64,000 nucleotides of DNA from Planctomycetota bacterium (GTDB lineage Bacteria; Planctomycetota; Phycisphaerae; Phycisphaerales; SM1A02). The stretch spans positions 1-64,000 of the forward strand of contig VGXR01000008.1 of the NCBI GenBank assembly GCA_016873255.1, given 5' to 3'. The position numbers were made by a program, and so were the translations under genes. This document shows, piece by piece, positions 18,193 to 25,306 of the stretch. Under the pieces are notes generated by a model, which searched no databases, was not told where the DNA came from, and saw only the letters and a program-made list of their open reading frames with translations. Numbering within the stretch: the stretch's first letter is position 1; each line of letters starts with the position of its first letter.

Positions 18193-18812
18193 GGCTTCGG
18201 TGCCGGCACGGGGGCGGCCGGGGGCGGCGCGATGCCGCCGCGCGCCTTGAAGTCCGCGTTGGCCTTGGCCACCACCGCGTCCGTGATGTCCATCGACTGG
18301 TCCGCGAAGAGCACCCGGCGCATGGCCATCTGCTGCTTGGTGGCCACGAAGCCGGCGGGCTCGATCGGCGGGATCGAGTCGTTCACGAGCACGTAGTCGA
18401 TGCCCGCGCCCTTGGCGACCGCGGCCGCGGCCTCCTTCACGTGGCCGTACAGCGTGCGCATGGCGGTGGCGCGCTCGGCCTCCACCTTGAGCTGCCCGAA
18501 CTGGTCCTGCGCGCTCATGGCGCCGATGGCGGCCTCGACCTTCTTCAGCGCCTCGTTGTAGGGCGGGGTGCCGGCCTTGTAGCTCTCGAGCTCCGCGTTC
18601 AGGTCCTGCAGCTCGCGGCTCAGCCTGTCCTTGGTTGCCACCATCGACTCGCTGAGCTTCTTGATGTCGGCCTCGACGGCGCGCTGCTCGTCGAGCTGCA
18701 CGAAGATCCGCTCGATGTCGACGCTGGCGACCTTGGCGGGGCGGTCGGGGAGCATGGCGGCGGCCGCGAGCGCGGCGCATCCGAGTCCGATGGCGATCGT
18801 GGTCTTTCGCAT
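18189..18812 (-). CDS. OmpH/Skp family periplasmic chaperone
   Basis: A 207-residue exported protein. After a signal peptide (MRKTTIAIGLGCAALAAAAM) comes VASVDIERIFVQLDE, the usual OmpH start, then long charged coiled-coil helices (SESMVATKDRLSRELQDLNAELESY) forming the tentacles that hold unfolded outer-membrane proteins. The end is Ala/Pro-rich. It is one of two consecutive ompH genes between bamA and lpxD. Placement supports a role in delivering outer-membrane proteins to BamA. Confidence 0.88.
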   Translation of the reverse strand: MRKTTIAIGLGCAALAAAAMLPDRPAKVASVDIERIFVQLDEQRAVEADIKKLSESMVATKDRLSRELQDLNAELESYKAGTPPYNEALKKVEAAIGAMSAQDQFGQLKVEAERATAMRTLYGHVKEAAAAVAKGAGIDYVLVNDSIPPIEPAGFVATKQQMAMRRVLFADQSMDITDAVVAKANADFKARGGIAPPPAAPVPAPKP

Positions 18813-18838
18813 GTGGTGTTCCGTGTCTCGGTGCGGGT

Positions 18839-19510
18839 TCACTTCGGGGCGGGCGGTGCCGCGGGGGCGCCGGCGTCGCCGCTCTTGGCGGCGGCGGTGC
18901 GGGCGTTGTTCATCCGCACCACCAGCTGGTCGGTCACGTCGGTGGACCTCGCGGCGTAGAGCACGCGGCGGCGGACGATCTGCTCCTGCGCCTGCTGCTC
19001 GAGCGGCGTCTTCGAGTCGCGCTGGAGCTGGATGTCGCTGACGCCGTCGTGGACGAGCACGATGTCCCAGCCCTCCGCATCGGCCAGCTTCTGGCTCTCG
19101 TTGCGGATGTTGCGGTACATGCTCTGCCACATCAGCGCGCGCTCGCGGTCCACCTCGACCTTCTTGATCCGCTCCCACTGCTCGAACTGGAGCTGCTCGA
19201 ACGCGAGCCTGTCGCGGATGCCGGCGCGCTGCGCCTCGGCGGCCGTCTCCATCTGCCGGGCCATGTCCTCGAGCGACTTGCGCCTGGCGGTGAACTCCTC
19301 CTGGATCCTCTTGCCGAGCGCGGTGATCTGCACCTCCCAGTCGCTGCGCTCGGTGAGGCGCTCGACCACCTTCACGAGGTCCACGGTGGCGACGCGCGAG
19401 GGCGCGGGGGCCATGCGGGCGGTGGCCCCGGCCTGGTAGGAGGTGGTGGCAACGGCCGCGCCCGCCGCTGCGGCGACCAGGACGGCCGCGAGGTTCCGGT
19501 TGGTGCTCAT
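18839..19510 (-). CDS. OmpH/Skp family periplasmic chaperone
   Basis: A 223-residue exported protein with an N-terminal hydrophobic segment, then RVATVDLVKVVERLTERSD and a long coiled coil rich in Glu, Gln and Arg. The C-terminus is Ala/Pro-rich. It is divergent from the adjacent ompH copy in sequence but has the same layout, so the two may form hetero-oligomers or serve different clients. TACACT ends 6 nt before the ATG, so it may have its own leaderless transcript in addition to read-through from bamA (45 bp upstream). Confidence 0.85.
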   Translation of the reverse strand: MSTNRNLAAVLVAAAAGAAVATTSYQAGATARMAPAPSRVATVDLVKVVERLTERSDWEVQITALGKRIQEEFTARRKSLEDMARQMETAAEAQRAGIRDRLAFEQLQFEQWERIKKVEVDRERALMWQSMYRNIRNESQKLADAEGWDIVLVHDGVSDIQLQRDSKTPLEQQAQEQIVRRRVLYAARSTDVTDQLVVRMNNARTAAAKSGDAGAPAAPPAPK

Positions 19511-19555
19511 CCCGGAAGTGTACGGGCGGGCGGCTTGCCGGACGGGCCGCGTGCG

Positions 19556-22006
19556 TCAGAAGGGCAGGTCGAGCGTGAAGCTGAAGATCTGCTCCTCGTC
19601 GTACTGCTGCTTCACCAACGGGTACGCGAAGTCGAGGGCGATTGGGGCCTGGCCGAACTGCGGGATGTAGATGCGCAGCCCGGCGCCCACGCCCACGCGG
19701 TACTGGTTCAGCCAGTCGTCGTTGTTGACGGTGCCGCTGTCGACGAAGGTGACCATCGAGAGGAACTCGCCGATCACCGGCACCTCGTACTGGGCGCCCG
19801 TGAAGAACAGGAAGTTGCCGCCGACGGGCGTGAACGTGCCGGAGGTCGTGAAGGTGGACGGCGGGTTGGTGCCGATCACCTCGTTCGACTTGGGGCTGAC
19901 CGTCCGGAACGCGAAGCCGCGCATCGTGCGGCCGCCCATGTACCAGCGCTCGAACACCGGCGCATCGCCGGAGAAGATGTAGTTGGCCTGCGCGCGCAGG
20001 CGCAGCACCTGCCGGCGCCCGAGGAAGTCCTCGTAGGTGGTGAAGAACTGCGTCAGGCTGAGCCCCACCTGCGGGTAGTCGTAGTCGCCGCCGAACACGC
20101 CGTGGTAACCGGCCTGCAGCTCGACCTGCGACCCGCGGCCCGGGCGCGCCGGGTTGTCGACCTCCGTGCGGGTGATCTGCGCCAGCACGGCGCTGTTGTA
20201 GGAGGGCCCTCGCTGCTCCCACACCTCGACCGGGGTGCTCGGGTCGAAGTCGGTGAGCGTGATGTTCTCGACGCGCGGGTTGACGGTGAAGGTCCAGAAG
20301 TCGCCGATGCGCGTGGAGAGCCCGAACACCAGGCTGAGCCGCTCCTCGGTCCACTGGTCGTAGATGCGGTTTCGGTAGTTGAGCGACGCGTTGCCGCCCC
20401 AGTCGCTGTCGAGGAGGTGCGGGTCCCCGATGGAGACGTTGTAGTTGCTGACGTCGATGCCGGGCGCGATGGCGACGTTGAAGTTCTGCCCGGCGCCGCG
20501 GAAGGCGCGGCCCCCGAGGAACTCGTCGAGGCTGCGCGGCCAGTCGGCGAGGTCGAAGTTCTGCTGCTTGAGCGACACCTCGCCGAAGAAGCCGCTGTCC
20601 GTGCCCGCGCCGATGCCGAAGTTGACGGAGCCCGTCTGCTTCTCCTTCACCTCCACCAGCACGTCGCGGGTGCCGGGGTCCTCGGCGTCGGGGGCCTGCG
20701 GCGTGACGCGCGGCTCGCGGAAGAGCTGCGAGCGCTCCAGGCGCTCCTCGGTGTTCTTGATCTCGCGCCCGTCCATCGGGCGGCCCGGCTGGAAGCGCAC
20801 GAGGCGCCGGATGACCTTGTCGCGGGTCACCTGGTTGCCCTGGATGTCGACGAGGCCGGTGGAGAAGGGGCTGCCCTCCCGGATCGAGACAAGCAGGTCG
20901 ACCTCGGGCTCCTCGCCCACGCGCACCCAGTTGTCGCCCACGCGGACGTCCACGTAGCCCATCACCTGGTACGCCTGCTCGATCGCCTTCTTCGTCTTCT
21001 CGATCAGGTTGCGCTGCAGCGGGTCGCCGCGCTGGATGATGGCGAGGTTGGCGATCTGCTCGCGGGTCATCACCCGCGGCGGGCCCGCCGCATCGCCCTT
21101 GATGACGATGTCCCGCAGGCGGTACTGGCGGCCCTCCGTCACCGTGAAGACGATCTTCGCCTCGCGCTGGTCCGCACCCATCTCGATGCGCTTGTCGACG
21201 CGCACGTCCACGTAGCCGCGGTCCTTGTAGTAGCGGTCGACCGTGGCCACGTCCTCGATCAGCAGGTCCTCGTCGAGATCGCCCTTGCGGAACAGGAACA
21301 CCCACGGCTTGGTCTTGAGCTGCGCCTCGAGCTGCTCGGCGGGGAACGCCTCGTTGCCCACGAACTGGATCTCGCGGATGCGCACCCGCGGTCCCTCGAT
21401 GATCTGGAAGAGGAGCAGTCCCTGGTCGAGCCTGCTCTCGTCGACCTTCACCTCCACGAGGTAGTTGCCGCGCCCCTTGTAGAGCTCCTTGATGCGGAAG
21501 ATCGACTGCTCGAGCAGGAAGTCGTCGCGCGGGGCGCCCGCCGCCAGCGGCACGGCCTTCCTCAGCTCCTGGTCGGTGACAACGTAGTTGCCCGCGAAGT
21601 CGATGCTGTCGACGATCTGCTGCTCCTCGACGGTGTAGGACACCTCGACGGAGCCGTCGGGCAGGATGGTGGCGTCCGCGGAGACCTGCCCGAAGCGCCC
21701 CAGGCGGTACAGCGTGCTCACGTCGGCCTTGACCACCTTGGCGTCGAACGGCTGGCCCGCGGCGATGCGGAGGTTGTTGCGGATCTCCTGCTCCGTGGCG
21801 ATGCGCTTGCCGCGGATGGAGACCTTCACCGACGAAACCGGGCGGTCCGCCAGCGACTCGTCCTCGAGGTCCAGCGCGAAGGCGCGCGCCGGCGCGAGCA
21901 GCGTCGCCAGGGCCAGCAGCACCGCCGCCAGCGCGCGCAGGCGGCGGCCCGCGCGGTTCCCGTGCCGGGCGTTCCGGCGTGGGATTCGTGCTCGGGTGCC
22001 TTTCAT
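19556..22006 (-). CDS. bamA: Outer membrane protein assembly factor BamA
   Basis: An 816-residue outer-membrane protein. After a basic start and signal peptide (to about residue 45) come five POTRA domains (for example VSSVKVSIRGKRIATEQEI, VDSIDFAGNYVVTDQEL, VRIREIQFVGNEAFPAEQL), then a 16-strand barrel ending IFSFTLDLPF with a C-terminal Phe. The barrel motif GGRTMRGFAFRTVSP corresponds to the conserved VRGF/Y loop-6 motif. BamA folds beta-barrel proteins into the outer membrane. TATCCT ends 12 nt before the ATG. It is the first gene of the bamA-ompH-ompH-lpxD-lpxC/fabZ-lpxA run. Confidence 0.96.
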   Translation of the reverse strand: MKGTRARIPRRNARHGNRAGRRLRALAAVLLALATLLAPARAFALDLEDESLADRPVSSVKVSIRGKRIATEQEIRNNLRIAAGQPFDAKVVKADVSTLYRLGRFGQVSADATILPDGSVEVSYTVEEQQIVDSIDFAGNYVVTDQELRKAVPLAAGAPRDDFLLEQSIFRIKELYKGRGNYLVEVKVDESRLDQGLLLFQIIEGPRVRIREIQFVGNEAFPAEQLEAQLKTKPWVFLFRKGDLDEDLLIEDVATVDRYYKDRGYVDVRVDKRIEMGADQREAKIVFTVTEGRQYRLRDIVIKGDAAGPPRVMTREQIANLAIIQRGDPLQRNLIEKTKKAIEQAYQVMGYVDVRVGDNWVRVGEEPEVDLLVSIREGSPFSTGLVDIQGNQVTRDKVIRRLVRFQPGRPMDGREIKNTEERLERSQLFREPRVTPQAPDAEDPGTRDVLVEVKEKQTGSVNFGIGAGTDSGFFGEVSLKQQNFDLADWPRSLDEFLGGRAFRGAGQNFNVAIAPGIDVSNYNVSIGDPHLLDSDWGGNASLNYRNRIYDQWTEERLSLVFGLSTRIGDFWTFTVNPRVENITLTDFDPSTPVEVWEQRGPSYNSAVLAQITRTEVDNPARPGRGSQVELQAGYHGVFGGDYDYPQVGLSLTQFFTTYEDFLGRRQVLRLRAQANYIFSGDAPVFERWYMGGRTMRGFAFRTVSPKSNEVIGTNPPSTFTTSGTFTPVGGNFLFFTGAQYEVPVIGEFLSMVTFVDSGTVNNDDWLNQYRVGVGAGLRIYIPQFGQAPIALDFAYPLVKQQYDEEQIFSFTLDLPF

Positions 22007-22061
22007 GCGCGAAGCCCGAGGATAGCCGGGTCCCGGAACCTTCGGCTACCCTTGGCGGACC
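22007..22061. promoter_or_regulatory. Divergent promoter region between bamA and the GcvT-family gene
   Basis: In 55 bp it contains minus-strand TATCCT (22024-22019, 12 nt before the bamA ATG) and plus-strand TACCCT (22047-22052, 9 nt before the gcvT-like ATG). Neither gene has a recognisable ribosome site. Confidence 0.45.
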
Positions 22062-23201
22062 ATGACCACTGCCACCCTCGCACGGACTCCCTTCCATCCC
22101 TGGAGCGCAGAGCGCGGGGCCCGCTTCGTCGACTTCGCGGGCTGGGAGATGCCCATGTCGTACGGGTCGATCATCGACGAGCACCATGCGTGCCGGACGG
22201 GTGCGGCGTTCTTCGACGTGAGCCACATGGGACGGCTGCGGATCACCGGCCGCCATGCCCGGAAGTTCCTCGACCGGGTGTGCACCCGCCTGATCCTGGG
22301 CATGGAGCGCGGCCAGGTGCGGTACTCGCTGGTGTGCAACGAGCGGGGCGGGGTGCGCGACGACGTGCTCGTCTACTGCTACGACGAGGACGACTACATG
22401 ATGGTGGTCAACGCCTCCAACCGACTGAAGATCATGGAATGGTTCCGCGCCATCAAGGAGCGCGAGAACCTGACCTTCTCGATGGAGGACATCACGGCAT
22501 CCACCGCGATGGCCGCCATCCAGGGGCCGAAGGTCATGGAGCTCGTGGGCACGTTCAGCCGCGAGATCCCCACCCTCAAGCGCTACCGGTTCGCGGAGAA
22601 GAGCCTCATGGTGGCAAAGCTCACGGTCAGCCGGACCGGCTACACCGGCGAGGACGGCGTGGAGCTGGTGATGGGCTCCACGGTCGCCAAGTTCGTGCTG
22701 CCGATGCTGCTGCGCGAGAAGGACGGCGTGGCCGGTGCGGTGCGCGCCTGCGGCCTGGGCTCGCGCGACTCGCTGCGCACCGAGGCGTCGATGCCCCTCT
22801 ACGGACACGAGATCACCGAGGAGATCGATCCGCTGAGCGCGGGGCTGGGCTTCGCGGTGAAGCTCGACAAGGGTGCCGCCGACGAGCGCGAGGGCCGCTT
22901 CATCGGGCAGGACGCGCTCGAGGCCGTCGCCAAGGCCGGGCCGAAGCACCGCCTCGTGGGCTTCGAGGTCGAGGGCCGCCGTGCCGCGCGGCAGGGCATG
23001 GGCATCCACCGCGGCGGCGAGCACGTCGGTCACGTGACGAGCGGATGCCTGAGCCCCACGCTCGACAAGGTCATCGCCATGGGCTACGTGCCTTCCGAGC
23101 TCTCAGCCGAGGGCACCGAGTTCGAGATCGACCTCGGCAAGGCGAGGACCGCCGCGCGCATCGTCAAGATGCCGTTCTACAACCCCGTTCGCGCCAAGTG
23201 A
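22062..23201 (+). CDS. gcvT: Aminomethyltransferase (glycine cleavage T protein) family
   Basis: A 379-residue cytoplasmic protein with the three-domain GcvT fold. The N-terminus FVDFAGWEMPMSYGSIIDEH and FFDVSHMGRLRITG are typical, followed by VVNASNRLKI (folate site region), SRTGYTGEDGVELVM and the C-terminal barrel ending VKMPFYNPVR. The T protein transfers the methylene group of the aminomethyl intermediate to tetrahydrofolate, releasing ammonia. No gcvH or gcvP lies next to it, so a related folate-dependent role cannot be excluded. Its stop codon merges into a tandem repeat array. Confidence 0.87.
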   Translation: MTTATLARTPFHPWSAERGARFVDFAGWEMPMSYGSIIDEHHACRTGAAFFDVSHMGRLRITGRHARKFLDRVCTRLILGMERGQVRYSLVCNERGGVRDDVLVYCYDEDDYMMVVNASNRLKIMEWFRAIKERENLTFSMEDITASTAMAAIQGPKVMELVGTFSREIPTLKRYRFAEKSLMVAKLTVSRTGYTGEDGVELVMGSTVAKFVLPMLLREKDGVAGAVRACGLGSRDSLRTEASMPLYGHEITEEIDPLSAGLGFAVKLDKGAADEREGRFIGQDALEAVAKAGPKHRLVGFEVEGRRAARQGMGIHRGGEHVGHVTSGCLSPTLDKVIAMGYVPSELSAEGTEFEIDLGKARTAARIVKMPFYNPVRAK

Positions 23202-23328
23202 CAAGTGGCAAGCGGCCAGTGGCAAGCGGCCAGTGGCAAGCGGCCAGTGGCCAGTGGCAAGCGGCCAGTGACAAGCGGCCAGTGGCAAGCGGCCAGTGAC
23301 AAGCGGCCAGTGACAAGCGGCCAGTGAC
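23197..23328. repeat. Tandem array of a 14-bp unit
   Basis: About nine near-perfect copies of agtgRcaagcggcc run from the stop codon of the GcvT-family gene toward the convergent sigma factor gene, with one partial unit (agtggcc) in the middle. Copies alternate between GTGGC and GTGAC. There are no spacers, so it is not a CRISPR array. The period is not a multiple of three and the array is intergenic. Confidence 0.9.
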
Positions 23329-23362
23329 CGGCTGCAGGTGACGGGCGACTGTCGGGTGACTG

Positions 23363-24286
23363 TCAGGCCTCGTTGCCCGGCGCCCGCTTGCGCCTGCGCC
23401 CGGGGCGACGGCGTTCGACCGGAGCTTCCGACTGGTTCTCGCGGAAGAAACGGCTGGGCTTGGCGTCGAGCAGCTGCGTCTGCAGCTTCTTGAGCGCCTC
23501 CACCTCGATCTGCCGGACGCGCTCGCGCGTGAGGCCGACCTCGATGCCGATCTGCTTGAGCGTGAGCGGCTCCTTCCCCTCGAGCCCGAACCGCAGCCGC
23601 AGGACGCGCGCATCGCGCTCGTCGATGGAGTCGAGCAGCTTCAGGATGGTGGAGAAGTCCTCGCGGCGCTCCACGTCATGGTCGGGAGCCTTGGTGCGCG
23701 TGTCCTCGAAGAGGTCGCCGAGGTCGGCGCCCTCGCCGTCCTCCTTCACCGGTGCCTGGCTGGGCGCGTGGTACGCCTTCACCGCGCGGCGCACGATGAG
23801 CAGCTTCTTGACGGGCAGGCCCATCTCGGTGGCCAGCTCGTGGATGGTGGCCTGGCGGCCGAGGCGCTCCTCGAGCTTGCGGCTGGTCTGCTTCCAGCGC
23901 GCGATCAGCTCCACCATGTAGGCGGGGATGTGGATGGGCTGGACAGCGTTGATCAGCGTGCGCTTGATGGCCTGCTTGATCCACCAGCTCGCGTAGGTGC
24001 TGAAGCGCGCGCCCTGCGCCGGGTCGAAGCCCTCGACCGCCTTGATGAGGCCGATGTTGCCTTCCTCGATGAGGTCGGAGAGCGGCAGGCCCCGGTGGGC
24101 GTAGTTCTTGGAGATGGAGATCACCAGGCGCAGGTTGGCCTTGATCATCCGCTCCTTGGATTCCGGGCACTCGTCGTTGATGATGCGCCAGCCGAGCTCC
24201 TTCTCCTCGTCGGGAGTCAGGAGCCGTTCCTCCTTGATTTCGCGGAGGTAAAGCTGGAGCTCGCTCTGTACGCCGGGTCGCGCCAT
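23363..24286 (-). CDS. RNA polymerase sigma-70 family factor (RpoD/SigA-like)
   Basis: A 307-residue sigma factor. Region 1.2 lies near SELQLYLREIKEERLLTPDEE, region 2 has NLRLVISISKNYAHRGLPLSDLIEEG and ARFSTYASWWIKQAI (promoter -10 recognition and melting), and region 3 contains PIHIPAYMVELIARW. Region 4 ends with a helix-turn-helix LTLKQIGIEVGLTRERVRQI. Region 1.1 is absent and the tail is basic and Arg-rich. It could be the primary factor or a close alternative; planctomycetes carry several. It would be a candidate reader of the TANNNT elements seen here, but that is inference. Confidence 0.92.
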   Translation of the reverse strand: MARPGVQSELQLYLREIKEERLLTPDEEKELGWRIINDECPESKERMIKANLRLVISISKNYAHRGLPLSDLIEEGNIGLIKAVEGFDPAQGARFSTYASWWIKQAIKRTLINAVQPIHIPAYMVELIARWKQTSRKLEERLGRQATIHELATEMGLPVKKLLIVRRAVKAYHAPSQAPVKEDGEGADLGDLFEDTRTKAPDHDVERREDFSTILKLLDSIDERDARVLRLRFGLEGKEPLTLKQIGIEVGLTRERVRQIEVEALKKLQTQLLDAKPSRFFRENQSEAPVERRRPGRRRKRAPGNEA

Positions 24287-24417
24287 ACGCCCTCACTCAG
24301 CGAACCTGGGTCGAGCCACACGCTCGGTCCGGGCCGATCATCGTACGGTTCCGATCGACAATCGCAAGGCCCGACTTTGATCCGTGCCCGGGAGATCGCA
24401 CCTTTCGTTCAGATCCC

Positions 24418-25302
24418 GTGAAGCCGCCCGACGACCAATCCCGCAAGCAGGAGCCTTCCCCGGAAGGCGGCCACGGCGATGGCCGGGAATCCCGGCCCCC
24501 GGAGGGCGCAGGTGATTGCGCGGACGGCTCGGACGAGTCCGTGGCCGGGCCCGAGCACGACCTCGGCCCGGTGCTGGAGGCTTGGAAGTTCGGGAGGCGG
24601 CATCCCACGGTGCGGCTCGTCCGCACGCGCCAGGGCGGTCGGGCGGTCCAGGTGCGGATGGAACTGGGGATCCTCCAGATGGAACTGGAGGGGCGGCCCG
24701 ACGGGCGCCGGCCCCATGGCGCGGAGTCGCTGCTCGCATGGCACGGCGCACGGCTGGAGGCGCACCGAGCCGCGGGCAACGACGACGAGGACTTCCGCCT
24801 GACGGCCAAGGAGTGCGAGGCACTGCGCGCCGAGGGCGTGCAGGTCTACCACCGCTACGCGGCGCTCTTCGCGCTCGAGGAGTTCGAGCTGGTGGTATGC
24901 GACACCGAGCGCAACCTCCGGATGTTCGACCTGTGCGCCCGGCACGGGCACGGCCGCCAGGACCGCACCATGCTGGAGCAGTACCGGCCGTTCGTGCTGA
25001 TGATGCGCGCACGTGCGCAGGCGGCCATCGCGCTGGCGGCCGGCGACGACCGCACGGCGCTCGCCGCCATCGACGCGGCGCTCGCTGCGCTGCGCGCGCA
25101 CTTCGACGAGCACGGCCCCGCGGACGGGTTCGAGAAGTCCAACGAGGCCACGCTCCTGAGCGGCATGCGCGCGGTGCTGGTGCCGCGGCTCCCGACGAGC
25201 CAGCGCGCGGAGCTGGAGGAGCGCCTGCGGAGGGCCGTGGCCGCGGAGAACTTCGAGCTTGCCGCCATCCTGCGCGACGAGCTCCGAACGCTCGAGGACT
25301 GA
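24418..25302 (+). CDS. UVR-motif (UvrB/UvrC interaction helix) protein
   Basis: A 294-residue soluble protein with a GTG start. The first 45 residues are disordered and acidic. The middle (about 50-235) is an uncharacterised helical domain beginning LGPVLEAWKFGRRHPTVRLV and including VQVRMELGILQMELEGRPDG. The C-terminus is a UVR motif (ELEERLRRAVAAENFELAA), the pair of helices used by UvrB, UvrC, McsA and Clp proteins to bind partners. A second UVR protein (McsA) lies at 54 kb. The function is unknown. It ends 4 bp from the convergent repeat-protein gene. Confidence 0.8.
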   Translation: MKPPDDQSRKQEPSPEGGHGDGRESRPPEGAGDCADGSDESVAGPEHDLGPVLEAWKFGRRHPTVRLVRTRQGGRAVQVRMELGILQMELEGRPDGRRPHGAESLLAWHGARLEAHRAAGNDDEDFRLTAKECEALRAEGVQVYHRYAALFALEEFELVVCDTERNLRMFDLCARHGHGRQDRTMLEQYRPFVLMMRARAQAAIALAAGDDRTALAAIDAALAALRAHFDEHGPADGFEKSNEATLLSGMRAVLVPRLPTSQRAELEERLRRAVAAENFELAAILRDELRTLED

Positions 25303-25306
25303 TCGC

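Noticed and set aside
18189-23299. Very long open frames opposite bamA, ompH and the GcvT-family gene
   Set aside because: GC-rich codon use leaves antisense frames open. These show Arg/His/Leu-rich composition and no domains, while the opposite strand holds clear conserved genes.
23197-23328. Possible CRISPR array
   Set aside because: The 14-bp units are directly joined with no spacers, and no cas genes are near.
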